Position numbers and translations under genes: made by a program. 64,000 bases of DNA from Gemmobacter lutimaris (GTDB lineage: Bacteria; Pseudomonadota; Alphaproteobacteria; Rhodobacterales; Rhodobacteraceae). The stretch lies in NCBI RefSeq assembly GCF_003570715.1, contig NZ_QXXQ01000001.1, positions 372,001 to 436,000 on the forward strand. The letters run 5' to 3'. Positions 45,062-53,618 of the stretch are shown piece after piece; position 1 is the first letter of the stretch; every line of letters starts with the position of its first letter. The notes under the pieces are model-generated. The model ran no database searches and was not told where the DNA came from. It worked only from the letters and a program-made list of their open reading frames with translations.

Positions 45062-45077
45062 TTTGACAATTGTCAAA
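45062..45077. promoter_or_regulatory. FNR/CRP-type palindrome upstream of the cytochrome c gene
   Basis: TTTGACAATTGTCAAA is a perfect 16-bp palindrome of the form TTGAC-N4-GTCAA, close to the FNR consensus TTGAT-N4-ATCAA. It begins 4 bp after the lipB stop and is centred about 126 bp before the cytochrome ATG. A TGGTAA hexamer at 45096-45101 would put it near -40 of transcription. Confidence 0.55.
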
Positions 45078-45195
45078 GCGCGACAAGCCGCCTCATGGTA
45101 AAGCCTCGTGGCACGGCATTATCCATCCGCCGAAGCCCTAGCCACCGGACGCGCCCGCCGCGCGCCGGGCCTGACGCCAGACAAGGACGATCACG

Positions 45196-45627
45196 ATGAA
45201 ACTGACACTCACCGCCGCCCTCGCCACCCTTGCGCTCGCCGCTCCGGCCTTTGCCGGAGACGCCGCCAAGGGCGAGGCAGATTTCAAGAAATGCAAGGCC
45301 TGCCACATGATCGTCGCCCCCGACGGGACCGAAATCCAGAAAGGTGGCAAGACTGGCCCGAACCTCTATGGCGTCGTGGGCCGTCCGGCAGCCTCTGCCG
45401 AAGGGTTCAAATACTCCAACGCGCTGATCAAACTGGGCGAGGCGGGCGAGGTCTGGACGGAAGAAGACATCGCGCACTATGTGGCCGACCCGAACAAATA
45501 CGTCGATGAAAAGACCGGCGACAAGACGCTGAAGACCAAGATGACCTTCAAGCTGACCAAGGGCGGCGAGGACATGGCAGCCTATCTCGCCTCGGTCGCC
45601 CCGGCGCCCGAAGGTGCGTCGAACTGA
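45196..45627 (+). CDS. Cytochrome c2/c550-type soluble electron carrier
   Basis: A 143-residue periplasmic class I cytochrome c. The signal peptide MKLTLTAALATLALAAPAFA is followed by GDAAKGEADFKKCKACHMIV, with the CKACH heme site, and then GGKTGPNLYGVVGRPAAS. The methionine ligand lies in KTKMTFKLTKGGEDM. It closely resembles Paracoccus cytochrome c550 and Rhodobacter cytochrome c2, which carry electrons from bc1 to the aa3 oxidase. It sits directly upstream of ctaD, as I recall for Paracoccus. AAGGA precedes the ATG by about 8 nt. Confidence 0.94.
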   Translation: MKLTLTAALATLALAAPAFAGDAAKGEADFKKCKACHMIVAPDGTEIQKGGKTGPNLYGVVGRPAASAEGFKYSNALIKLGEAGEVWTEEDIAHYVADPNKYVDEKTGDKTLKTKMTFKLTKGGEDMAAYLASVAPAPEGASN

Positions 45628-45659
45628 CGCAGCATCTTGCGGAGTTTGCGCGGCTTTTC

Positions 45660-45673
45660 TTGATCTGCGTCAA
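45660..45673. promoter_or_regulatory. FNR-type box upstream of ctaD
   Basis: TTGATCTGCGTCAA matches TTGAT-N4-ATCAA with one mismatch. It is centred about 103 bp before the ctaD ATG. A downstream CATAAT at 45717-45722 or TTGCCC-N17-TAGTAA at 45683-45711 could be the promoter it controls. Confidence 0.6.
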
Positions 45674-45722
45674 AGTCTGCGATTGCCCGTCGGGCAGTGC
45701 CGCTCTAGTAATGTCTCATAAT

Positions 45723-45748
45723 GCGGCCGGGATTCCCTTCCCGGCCGC
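45723..45748 (+). other. Stable hairpin in the ctaD leader
   Basis: GCGGCCGGGA and TCCCGGCCGC form a 10-bp perfect stem with a 6-nt loop, ending 8 bp before the GGGAG ribosome site of ctaD. No T-run follows, so it is more likely an mRNA structure or a weak terminator of the cytochrome transcript. Confidence 0.5.
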
Positions 45749-45769
45749 TGGGACATAAGGGAGCAACGT

Positions 45770-47440
45770 ATGGCAGACGCAGCCATCCATGGTCATGACC
45801 ATGATACCCGCGGGTTCTTCACCCGCTGGTTCATGTCGACCAACCACAAGGACATCGGGATCCTCTACCTGTTCACCGCCGGCCTCGCCGGGCTGATCTC
45901 GGTGGGTTTCACCGTTTTCATGCGGCTCGAACTGATGGAGCCGGGCGTTCAGTACATGTGCCTCGAAGGCACCCGGCTTTTCGCGGATGCCACCCGCGAA
46001 TGCACCCCGAACGGCCACCTCTGGAACGTGTCGATCACCGCGCACGGCATCCTGATGATGTTCTTCGTGGTCATTCCGGCGCTGTTCGGCGGCTTCGGCA
46101 ACTACTTCATGCCGCTTCAGATCGGTGCGCCGGACATGGCGTTCCCGCGCATGAACAACCTGTCCTACTGGCTCTATGTCGCGGGCACCTCGCTCGCCGT
46201 GGCCTCGGTCTTCTCGCCGGGCGGCAATGACCAGCTGGGTTCCGGCATCGGCTGGGTGCTGTATCCGCCGCTCTCGACCTCGGAAGGCGGTTATTCGACC
46301 GACCTCGCCATTTTCGCCGTGCACCTCTCGGGCGCCTCGTCGATCCTCGGCGCGATCAACATCATCACCACCTTCCTGAACATGCGTGCCCCCGGCATGA
46401 CCATGCACAAGGTGCCGCTGTTCGCCTGGTCGGTCTTCGTCACCGCCTGGCTGATCCTGCTGTCGCTGCCCGTGCTGGCCGGCGCCATCACCATGCTGCT
46501 GACCGACCGGAATTTCGGCACCACCTTCTTCCAGCCCTCGGGCGGCGGTGACCCGATCCTGTATCAGCACATCCTGTGGTTCTTCGGCCACCCGGAAGTG
46601 TATATCGTGATCGTGCCGGGCTTCGGCATCGCGTCGCAGGTGATCGCCACCTTCTCGCGCAAGCCGATCTTCGGCTATCTGCCGATGGTCTATGCGATGG
46701 TCGCCATCGGCGTGCTGGGCTTCGTCGTCTGGGCGCACCACATGTACACCGTCGGCATGTCGCTGACCCAGCAATCCTACTTCATGATGGCGACCATGGT
46801 GATCGCGGTGCCGACCGGCATCAAGATCTTCTCGTGGATCGCGACGATGTGGGGCGGCTCGATCGAGTTCAAGACGCCGATGCTGTTTGCGCTCGGCTTC
46901 CTGTTCCTGTTCACCATCGGCGGCGTGACCGGCATCGTTCTGAGCCAGGCCGGTGTGGACCGCGCCTATCATGACACCTACTACGTCGTGGCGCACTTCC
47001 ACTACACCATGTCGCTGGGCGCCGCCTTCTGCATCTTCGCCGGGATCTACTTCTGGTTCGGCAAGATGTCGGGCCGGCAATACCCGGAATGGGCAGGCAA
47101 GCTGCACTTCTTCATGTTCTTTGTCGGTGCGAACCTGACCTTCTTCCCGCAGCACTTCCTCGGCCGTCAGGGGATGCCGCGCCGCTACATCGACTATCCC
47201 GTGGAATTCGCCTACTGGAACCACGTCTCGTCGATCGGCGCCTTCATCTCCTTCGCCTCGTTCCTGTTCTTCATCGGCATCGTGTTCTACACGCTCTTCG
47301 CGGGCAAGCGCGTGACCGAGAACAACTACTGGAACGAATACGCCGACACGCTGGAATGGACGCTGCCCTCGCCGCCGCCGGAACACACCTTCGAGCAACT
47401 GCCGAAGCGTGAGGACTGGGACAAAGGCCACGCCCACTAA
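45770..47440 (+). CDS. ctaD: Cytochrome c oxidase subunit I (aa3 type)
   Basis: A 556-residue, twelve-helix catalytic subunit of the proton-pumping aa3 oxidase. It starts with [16 protein letters not shown], the subunit I signature. The heme a ligand is in [13 protein letters not shown]. The CuB/tyrosine crosslink region is [17 protein letters not shown]. The two further CuB histidines are in [13 protein letters not shown], and the heme a and a3 ligands in [21 protein letters not shown] precedes the ATG by 7 nt. Subunits II and III are not in this window. An FNR-type box upstream suggests oxygen control. Confidence 0.98.
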   Translation: MADAAIHGHDHDTRGFFTRWFMSTNHKDIGILYLFTAGLAGLISVGFTVFMRLELMEPGVQYMCLEGTRLFADATRECTPNGHLWNVSITAHGILMMFFVVIPALFGGFGNYFMPLQIGAPDMAFPRMNNLSYWLYVAGTSLAVASVFSPGGNDQLGSGIGWVLYPPLSTSEGGYSTDLAIFAVHLSGASSILGAINIITTFLNMRAPGMTMHKVPLFAWSVFVTAWLILLSLPVLAGAITMLLTDRNFGTTFFQPSGGGDPILYQHILWFFGHPEVYIVIVPGFGIASQVIATFSRKPIFGYLPMVYAMVAIGVLGFVVWAHHMYTVGMSLTQQSYFMMATMVIAVPTGIKIFSWIATMWGGSIEFKTPMLFALGFLFLFTIGGVTGIVLSQAGVDRAYHDTYYVVAHFHYTMSLGAAFCIFAGIYFWFGKMSGRQYPEWAGKLHFFMFFVGANLTFFPQHFLGRQGMPRRYIDYPVEFAYWNHVSSIGAFISFASFLFFIGIVFYTLFAGKRVTENNYWNEYADTLEWTLPSPPPEHTFEQLPKREDWDKGHAH

Positions 47441-47457
47441 GCGCAGAAACCACAGGA

Positions 47458-47483
47458 GGCCCCGGCACCGCGCCGGGGCCTTT
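47458..47483 (+). terminator. Terminator after ctaD
   Basis: GGCCCCGGC and GCCGGGGCC form a 9-bp stem with a 5-nt loop, followed by TTTT, 17 bp after the stop. Confidence 0.85.
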
Positions 47484-47506
47484 TGCATTGCCGCCCGGCA
47501 TTTTCA

Positions 47507-47567
47507 TCTTGGCCGAAATATCCTCGGGGGTGAATTGCCGCAGGCAAGAGGGGGCAGACAGCCCCCT
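47507..47567. repeat. Intergenic repeat element (copy C)
   Basis: The core TCTTGGCCGAAATATCC (47507-47523) is followed by TCGGGGG and, about 25 nt later, a hairpin AGGGGGC-AGACA-GCCCCCT. It matches copies at 9888 and 38394 and lies between the ctaD terminator and the DUF2244 gene. Confidence 0.65.
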
Positions 47568-47590
47568 TCCCTCAACCAGGCCGAACCTCC

Positions 47591-48076
47591 ATGCCCTATG
47601 AATGGCTCCCCCCCTCACCCGAAGGCGAAAGGCTGCATCTCTGGCCCTATCGCTCGTTGCCGCGCCGCGGTTTCGTGTGGTTTGTCGGCGCCACCGCCGC
47701 GCTGATCGCCGTGCCGCTGATCGGGGTCATCGGCTCGCCGGTGCTCTGGGCGCTGCTGCCCTTCCTGATCGCCGCCATCGCCGCGATCTGGTGGGCGCTG
47801 GAACGCTCGTATCGTGACGCCGAGATCGTCGAGGATCTGATGCTCGCCGCCGACCGCATGACGCTGACACGCCATGGCCCACGGGGCCGTCACCAAAGCT
47901 GGGAGGCGAATCCGCATTGGGTGCGCGTGGAACGTCACGAAACCGGCGGGCCGGTGCCGCAATATCTTACGCTCCGGGGCGGCCCGCGCCCGGTCGAGAT
48001 CGGCGCCTTCCTGACACCCGAGGAACGCCTGACGCTGGAGCATGAGCTGCGCCAGCACCTGCGCGCCCTGCGGTAA
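47591..48076 (+). CDS. DUF2244 family membrane protein
   Basis: A 161-residue protein with two adjacent membrane segments (GFVWFVGATAALIAVPLIGV and LWALLPFLIAAIAAIWWAL). A cytoplasmic C-terminal domain follows, containing RHQSWEANPHWVRVERHE and a final LTPEERLTLEHELRQHLRAL. This is the DUF2244 arrangement, commonly found beside cytochrome oxidase genes in alphaproteobacteria, and ctaD is indeed 150 bp upstream. Its role is unknown; oxidase assembly is a guess from position. A terminator and a repeat element separate the two, so it may have its own promoter. Confidence 0.87.
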   Translation: MPYEWLPPSPEGERLHLWPYRSLPRRGFVWFVGATAALIAVPLIGVIGSPVLWALLPFLIAAIAAIWWALERSYRDAEIVEDLMLAADRMTLTRHGPRGRHQSWEANPHWVRVERHETGGPVPQYLTLRGGPRPVEIGAFLTPEERLTLEHELRQHLRALR

Positions 48077-48132
48077 AGACAAGGGCCGCCGGTGATCCCG
48101 ACGGCCCCTGTGCAATCCTCTCTGGCCCGTTA

Positions 48133-48591
48133 TCAGGCCAGCTTGTCCTTCACCATCGGGCCGACCGCGCCAAAATCCATCTGGCCGGTGTATTTGCCCT
48201 TCAGCACGGCCATGACCTTGCCCATGTCGCGGATGCTGGTGGCGCCCGCCTCGGCAATGGCGGCCCCGATGGCGGCTGCAACTTCCGCTTCGGTCAGCTG
48301 CTTGGGCAGGAATTCGGAAATCACCGTGATTTCCGCCAGTTCCTTCTCGGCCAATTCCAGCCGCCCGCCCTCTTCATAGGCGCGGGCGCTTTCCTGGCGC
48401 TGCTTCACCATGCGGCCCAGAATGGCCAGAATGGCGCCATCATCGACCACGGCGCCGTCGCTTTCGCCCCGCACCGCAATCTCGCGGTCCTTGATCGCGG
48501 CGTTGATCAACCGCAGCGTGGACAGCCGGTCGGCCTCCTTCGCCTTCATCGCGTCTTTCAGCGCGGCTTGAAGCCGGTCACGCAAGCTCAT
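48133..48591 (-). CDS. GatB/YqeY domain protein
   Basis: A 152-residue helical protein of the YqeY family, related to the C-terminal tRNA-binding domain of GatB. Characteristic blocks are LKDAMKAKEADRLSTLRLIN, KQRQESARAYEEGGRLELAE and ISEFLPKQLTEAEVAAAI. The C-terminal GKVMAVLKGKYTGQMDFGAV closes the domain. Its role is thought to relate to tRNA-dependent amidation but is unproven for stand-alone members. It is convergent with the DUF2244 gene and divergent from carA across an A/T-rich 187-bp region. Confidence 0.92.
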   Translation of the reverse strand: MSLRDRLQAALKDAMKAKEADRLSTLRLINAAIKDREIAVRGESDGAVVDDGAILAILGRMVKQRQESARAYEEGGRLELAEKELAEITVISEFLPKQLTEAEVAAAIGAAIAEAGATSIRDMGKVMAVLKGKYTGQMDFGAVGPMVKDKLA

Positions 48592-48778
48592 GAAACACCC
48601 ATCCCCAGGTTGCTCGAAGCCGCAAGTCTAACCGTTCACGGCCTGTAACACAACACGCCCAGAAATAAGCAAGGCATTGAAAATAATACATAAAAATTTT
48701 CACGCTTCGTAAGGATCATCGGCCTTGACCCCGCCGCCCATGGCCCTTAGGTTCCCCCCGTTTATCCGGAGAGTCGCC

Positions 48779-49933
48779 ATGCCCCAGACGCAAGTCCCCA
48801 CCGCCTGCCTCGCACTTGCAGACGGAACGATCTTCTACGGCAAAGGTTTCGGCACGCCCGGCGAAACGGTGGCCGAACTGGTGTTCAACACCGCGATGAC
48901 CGGCTATCAGGAAATCATGACCGATCCCTCCTATGCCGGGCAGATCGTCACCTTCACCTTCCCGCATATCGGCAATACCGGCGTCACCGTCGAGGATGAC
49001 GAGACGGCCGAGCCTGTGGCAGCGGGCATGGTGGTGAAATGGGACCCGACGGAGCCGTCGAACTGGCGTGCCACCTCCGATCTGCAAGCGTGGATGGCGG
49101 CGAAGGGCCGTATCGGGATCGGCGGCATCGACACCCGCCGCCTGACCCGCGCAATCCGGCAGCAAGGCGCGCCGCATGTGGCGCTGGCCTTTGATCCCGA
49201 AGGCAAATTCGACCTTGAGGCGCTGGTCGCCAAGGCCCGCGCTTGGCAAGGGCTGGTGGGCCTCGACCTCGCGAAAGATGTGACCTGCGCGCAAAGCTAC
49301 CGCTGGGACGAGATGCGTTGGGCCTGGCCGGAGGGCTACAGCCGCCGCGAAGGCCCCGGCCTGCGCGTGGTCGCCGTGGATTACGGCGCCAAGCGCAACA
49401 TCCTGCGCTGCCTCGCCTCTGCGGGTTGCGAAGTGACCGTGCTGCCTGCCACCGCCACTGCGGAAGAGGTGCTGGCGCATGACCCGGAAGGTGTGTTCCT
49501 GTCGAACGGCCCCGGCGACCCGGCCGCGACCGGCGCCTATGCGGTGCCGATGATCCAGGAGGTGCTGAAGCACGACCTGCCGGTGTTCGGGATCTGCCTT
49601 GGCCATCAGATGCTGGCGCTGGCGCTTGGGGCGCAGACGGTCAAGATGGGCCACGGCCATCACGGCGCCAACCATCCGGTGAAAGAAGTGGGCACCGGCA
49701 AGGTGGAAATCACTTCGATGAACCACGGCTTCACCGTGGATGCGCAGACGCTGCCGGCGGGTGTGGTGGAAACCCATGTCTCGCTGTTTGACGGCACCAA
49801 TTGCGGTATCGCGGTTGAAGGCAAGCCGGTCTTCTCGGTCCAGCATCACCCCGAAGCCAGCCCCGGCCCGCAGGACAGCTTCTATCTGTTCGACCGTTTT
49901 GCCGAGGCGATGCGCGCGCGCCGCGCCGGGTAA
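48779..49933 (+). CDS. carA: Carbamoyl-phosphate synthase small subunit
   Basis: The 384-residue glutaminase subunit supplying ammonia for carbamoyl phosphate in arginine and pyrimidine synthesis. The N-terminal CPSase domain has TGYQEIMTDPSYAGQIVTFT. The class I amidotransferase domain has the nucleophile in PVFGICLGHQMLALALG and the His/Glu pair in SVQHHPEASPGPQD. The ATG at 48779 is 6 nt after GGAGAG. The large subunit carB is not adjacent. The upstream A/T-rich stretch probably holds both this promoter and that of the divergent YqeY gene. Confidence 0.96.
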   Translation: MPQTQVPTACLALADGTIFYGKGFGTPGETVAELVFNTAMTGYQEIMTDPSYAGQIVTFTFPHIGNTGVTVEDDETAEPVAAGMVVKWDPTEPSNWRATSDLQAWMAAKGRIGIGGIDTRRLTRAIRQQGAPHVALAFDPEGKFDLEALVAKARAWQGLVGLDLAKDVTCAQSYRWDEMRWAWPEGYSRREGPGLRVVAVDYGAKRNILRCLASAGCEVTVLPATATAEEVLAHDPEGVFLSNGPGDPAATGAYAVPMIQEVLKHDLPVFGICLGHQMLALALGAQTVKMGHGHHGANHPVKEVGTGKVEITSMNHGFTVDAQTLPAGVVETHVSLFDGTNCGIAVEGKPVFSVQHHPEASPGPQDSFYLFDRFAEAMRARRAG

Positions 49934-50006
49934 ACCAGCTTCACGGCCGTTAACCGGCCGTTAACGCCTTCGCGCCGATCCTGCCGCAAGCTTGCACAGG
50001 ATCGGC

Positions 50007-51860
50007 ATGACAGCGCCCAGACAAGAGATCCGGCCGATATCGACCGCCCCAGCCCCGACGGGCGACCCTCTCGGCGTCGCCATGCTGCGCGAGGGGCTTG
50101 TGCCGCCGCACCGCCTTGTCACCGCCCTTGCCGGCGGCTGGGTTGCCGGGAATGACATTGCTGCGGCGTTGCGCTGTGACCAGCGCGGGCCATCTGCGCT
50201 TTATGACCGCATCGCCCGGCATTACCGGGCCGAGCGTGCCGATCTGCGTCACCTGCCGCCCGATCCGCGGCTGATCGACCGGATGGGCACAGCCGCCTGC
50301 CTGCGGGACAACATCCTGCCCTGGCGCAAGACAGGGGCGCTGACCGTCATCGTCGTTCCGCATCCCGACGTGTTTCAGCGCCTGTGCAAGCGGCTTGAGG
50401 CGATTTTCGGCCCGGTCGGCATGGCCATCGCCCCGCCCGAAGAAATTGAGGCCGCGCTGATTGCCCTGCGCGGACCACAGATGGACCGGGCGGCCCGGTT
50501 TCGGGTGACGGCGCGGGAAAGTTGCCGCGACTGGGGCGGCCAGCGTCATGCCTCCGTCGCCCGGCTTGCATTCGTGATCGTCGTTTTGTCACTGGCGCTT
50601 GCCCCGGTCGGTTTTGCCGGGGTTCTGGCGTTCTGGGCGCTGCTGACACTGCTGTTTGCCACGCTGATGAAGGCCGCCGCCATCCTTGCCGCGCTGCGCA
50701 AGCCCCCGCCCGAACCACCCCTGCCGCATATCGCGCGGCTGCCCGTCATCTCGATCATGGTGGCCCTATACCGTGAAGCCGACATTGCCCCGCGACTGGT
50801 GCGGCGGCTGGGGCGGCTGGATTACCCGCGTGACGCGCTGGAAATCCTGCTGGTGGTGGAGGAAGAAGACAGCCTGACCCGCGCCGCGCTGGCCCGCGCC
50901 CGTCTGCCTGACTGGATGCGCATTGTCGTGGTGCCCGACGGGCCGCTGAAGACCAAGCCGCGCGCGCTCAACCATGGGCTGAATGCTTGCCGCGGCAGCA
51001 TCATCGGGGTCTATGATGCCGAGGATGCGCCAGATCCTGACCAGCTGCGCCGCGTGGTCGATCGTTTCCATCGCCGCGGCCCCGAGGTCGCCTGCCTGCA
51101 AGGTGTGCTGGATTTCTACAATCCGCAGACAAACTGGCTCAGCCGCTGTTTCACCATGGAATATGCCACATGGTTCCGCATTATCCTGCCGGGGCTGGAG
51201 CGGTTGCGTCTGGCCATCCCGCTGGGTGGCACCACGCTGTTTTTCCGCCGCGACGCGCTGGAGCGGCTGGGCGGCTGGGACGCCTATAACGTGACCGAGG
51301 ATGCCGATCTGGGCATCCGTCTTGCCCGACACGGCTTTCGCACCGAACTGCTGCCCACGACCACCTTTGAAGAAGCAAACTGCCGTGCCCTCCCGTGGAT
51401 CAGGCAGCGTTCGCGCTGGCTGAAGGGCTATATGATGACTTACGCGGTGCATATGCGGTCCCCCCGCCTGCTGCTGCGGCAGTTGGGATGGTGGAAATTC
51501 GCGGGCTTTCAAGTGTTCTTCCTGACCACATTGTCGCAATTCCTGCTGGCGCCGGTGATGTGGTCATTCTGGCTTGTGCCGCTGGGCGTGCCGCACCCGC
51601 TGGTGACCGCGATGCCCGGCTGGCTTTACGCACTGACCGCCGGCATCTTCCTGTTTACCGAGGTGATGCTTCTGGTGCTGACACTGGTGTCGCTTCGGCT
51701 GACGCCGAACCGGATCAACCCGCTCTGGGCGCCGGTGCTGCATTTCTATTTTCCACTGGGGGCGCTGGCCTCTTACAAAGCCGCTTGGGAACTGGTGACG
51801 CGCCCGTTCTGGTGGGACAAGACGCATCACGGCCTGTTTGACCCGCTGACCGACGGCTGA
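50007..51860 (+). CDS. Family 2 glycosyltransferase with N-terminal GspE-N/MshEN-like domain
   Basis: A 617-residue membrane glycosyltransferase. Residues ~20-155 look like the N-terminal domain of type II secretion ATPases (LGVAMLREGLVPPHRLVTAL, then VIVVPHPDVFQRLCKRLEAI and APPEEIEAALIAL), a domain that binds cyclic-di-GMP in some proteins. Two membrane helices follow. The GT2 core has YDAEDAPDPDQLRRV, TEDADLGIRLARHGF and QRSRWLKGYMM, the D-D-D-QxxRW set of processive synthases. Three to four C-terminal membrane segments complete it. It probably polymerises a surface polysaccharide. ATG at 50007 follows AGGA by 5 nt. Confidence 0.88.
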   Translation: MTAPRQEIRPISTAPAPTGDPLGVAMLREGLVPPHRLVTALAGGWVAGNDIAAALRCDQRGPSALYDRIARHYRAERADLRHLPPDPRLIDRMGTAACLRDNILPWRKTGALTVIVVPHPDVFQRLCKRLEAIFGPVGMAIAPPEEIEAALIALRGPQMDRAARFRVTARESCRDWGGQRHASVARLAFVIVVLSLALAPVGFAGVLAFWALLTLLFATLMKAAAILAALRKPPPEPPLPHIARLPVISIMVALYREADIAPRLVRRLGRLDYPRDALEILLVVEEEDSLTRAALARARLPDWMRIVVVPDGPLKTKPRALNHGLNACRGSIIGVYDAEDAPDPDQLRRVVDRFHRRGPEVACLQGVLDFYNPQTNWLSRCFTMEYATWFRIILPGLERLRLAIPLGGTTLFFRRDALERLGGWDAYNVTEDADLGIRLARHGFRTELLPTTTFEEANCRALPWIRQRSRWLKGYMMTYAVHMRSPRLLLRQLGWWKFAGFQVFFLTTLSQFLLAPVMWSFWLVPLGVPHPLVTAMPGWLYALTAGIFLFTEVMLLVLTLVSLRLTPNRINPLWAPVLHFYFPLGALASYKAAWELVTRPFWWDKTHHGLFDPLTDG

Positions 51861-51863
51861 CGT

Positions 51864-52499
51864 TCAGCGCAGCCGCAATTCCCCGGCATCGACCCGCAGC
51901 CGGGTTTCAAACGCCTTGGAAATATGCGCCTTCAGTGCCGTATAGGCGGCATCACCATCGCGCGCGGCAATCGCCTGCACGATCTGGTCATGCTCGCTGA
52001 TCGCAACCTCGTCGCGCCCTTCGGCCGCGAAGGAGGTATTGGCCATCAGCGCCATCGACCGATGCACGAGGTCAAGCTGCTGCACAAGAAAACGGTTGTG
52101 CGAAGCAAGGTGGATCTGCTTGTGGAACCGCTTGTTCGCCCGGCTCAGCGCGCGGGGATCGCCGCCAAGAAGCGCGCGATCCTCGGTCACCATGGATTTC
52201 AGGACACGGATTTCCTCGTCCGTCGCATGGCGGGCGGCCAGCCGCGCGGCCAGCCCCTCCAGTTCCGTCCGCACGGTATAAAGCTCGGCCAACTGGTTGT
52301 GATCCAGTGTCGCCACGATCAGGCTGCGGCCATCGCGCGTCAGCATCGACTGGGTTTCCAGACGCTGCAACGCCTCGCGCACCGGGGTGCGGGATACGCC
52401 CAACCGCTCGGCCAGTTCGGATTCGACCAGCCGCGAACCGGGCTTGTAATCCCCCGCCTCGATCGCTTCGAGGATCAGCGTATAGGCGTCTTTCTGCAA
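51864..52499 (-). CDS. GntR family transcriptional regulator (FadR/FCD type)
   Basis: A 211-residue regulator. The winged helix (residues ~5-60) has GSRLVESELAERLGVSRTPV and REALQRLETQSML. The all-helical FCD ligand domain follows, with ELYTVRTELEGLAARLAA and the metal-site histidines in NKRFHKQIHLASHNRFL and AISEHDQIVQA. I choose TTG at 52499 because AAAGGAG lies 6 nt upstream. ATG at 52517 would put that ribosome site inside the gene. It is convergent with the glycosyltransferase (3-bp gap); its targets are unknown. Confidence 0.9.
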   Translation of the reverse strand: MQKDAYTLILEAIEAGDYKPGSRLVESELAERLGVSRTPVREALQRLETQSMLTRDGRSLIVATLDHNQLAELYTVRTELEGLAARLAARHATDEEIRVLKSMVTEDRALLGGDPRALSRANKRFHKQIHLASHNRFLVQQLDLVHRSMALMANTSFAAEGRDEVAISEHDQIVQAIAARDGDAAYTALKAHISKAFETRLRVDAGELRLR

Positions 52500-52594
52500 G
52501 GGGCACTCCTTTCGCATCCGGCGACACTAAGCCGGGCGTGGCGCCGGGTGCAAGCGACATTGCCGCAGCGGCCCGGTTGCGCTAGCTGTGGCAC

Positions 52595-53242
52595 ATGGTA
52601 GCGCAATCCTTCTCGCATGTCCGGCACTGGGTCTTTGACCTCGACAATACGCTTTACCCGCCCGAGGCGCGGCTGTTCGACCAGATCGAGCGCCGCATGA
52701 CCGCCTGGGTGATGCAGGAATTGCAGGTGGACCAGCCCGAGGCCGACCGGCTGCGCCGCCACTACTGGCAGCTTTACGGGACCACCCTTGCCGGGCTGAT
52801 GGCGGAACACGGCATCGACCCGCATGGCTACATGCACGAGGTCCATGACATCGACTTCACGGTGCTGACGCCGGATTCCGGTCTGGCCGCACGCATCCGC
52901 GACCTGCCGGGGCGGCGCATCGTCTATACCAACGGCAGCGCGCCTTATGCGGAAAAAGTGCTGGCAGCACGGGGGCTTGCCGGGGTGTTTGACGCGATCT
53001 ACGGGGTGGAGCATGCCGATTTCCGCCCCAAGCCCGAACGCGCGGCCTTCGAGACGGTCTTTGGCCGCGACGGCATCGTGCCGGAAACCGGCGCCATGTT
53101 CGAGGATGATCCCCGCAACCTCGCCGCCCCGCATGACATGGGGATGCGCACGGTGCATGTGGCCCCCACCCCTGCCCCGGCGCCGCATATCCACCACCAT
53201 ACCAACGATCTGAGCGGTTTCCTCGCACGCCTGTTGCCCTGA
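52595..53242 (+). CDS. HAD-family pyrimidine 5'-nucleotidase
   Basis: A 215-residue phosphatase. The HAD motif I is WVFDLDNTLYPPEARLFDQI, with a long helical cap typical of the pyrimidine 5'-nucleotidase (YjjG/SDT1-like) group. Motif II is IVYTNGSAPYAEKVL, the lysine is in FRPKPERAAFETVF, and motif III is AMFEDDPRNLAAPHDMGM. It likely dephosphorylates UMP/CMP or related small phosphates. The C-terminal HIHHHTNDLSGFLARLL is normal for this group. It is divergent from the GntR gene. Confidence 0.93.
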   Translation: MVAQSFSHVRHWVFDLDNTLYPPEARLFDQIERRMTAWVMQELQVDQPEADRLRRHYWQLYGTTLAGLMAEHGIDPHGYMHEVHDIDFTVLTPDSGLAARIRDLPGRRIVYTNGSAPYAEKVLAARGLAGVFDAIYGVEHADFRPKPERAAFETVFGRDGIVPETGAMFEDDPRNLAAPHDMGMRTVHVAPTPAPAPHIHHHTNDLSGFLARLLP

Positions 53243-53295
53243 GCACCTGCGACAGCCTGCCGCGCGTCAAGTTGTATTCTGGAATCACCTTTTCG

Positions 53296-53316
53296 GTGGC
53301 GCCATAACAGCGCCAC
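53296..53316 (+). other. Leader hairpin before the 73-aa membrane gene
   Basis: GTGGCGC and GCGCCAC form a 7-bp stem with a 7-nt loop, ending 4 bp before the AACAGGAG ribosome site. Confidence 0.4.
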
Positions 53317-53333
53317 GCAAACAGGAGTGTTCC

Positions 53334-53555
53334 ATGACCGCGCTTCCCGCCACCGGCCTTGGCCGTCTGCCGCTGATCGGCTTCATTGCCCGCGACATTG
53401 CCCGCGATATCAACGTCATCTTCTACATGCTGACCATTGTGGTGACCCTTGTCACGCTGGCAGTGATGCAATGGGGCGTGGTCGCGCTGGCCATGGTGGC
53501 GCTGGCCATGGTGCCGGTGATGTTCTGCATCCTCATCGCCATCACGCGGGGCTGA
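53334..53555 (+). CDS. Small two-span membrane protein of unknown function
   Basis: A 73-residue protein with a clear AGGAG 7 nt before its ATG. After a polar N-terminus (FIARDIARDIN) it has two closely spaced membrane segments: VIFYMLTIVVTLVTLAVMQ and VALAMVALAMVPVMFCILIA. The C-terminus is just ITRG. I do not recognise the family. It lies 63 bp before the UbiH-like gene, same strand, so it may be its operon partner. Confidence 0.72.
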   Translation: MTALPATGLGRLPLIGFIARDIARDINVIFYMLTIVVTLVTLAVMQWGVVALAMVALAMVPVMFCILIAITRG

Positions 53556-53618
53556 CGCTTCGTCGCGTGGACGGCCCGTGCCTTCTGGTCTATCTGACAG
53601 GGAAATGGAGGGCTGCCC

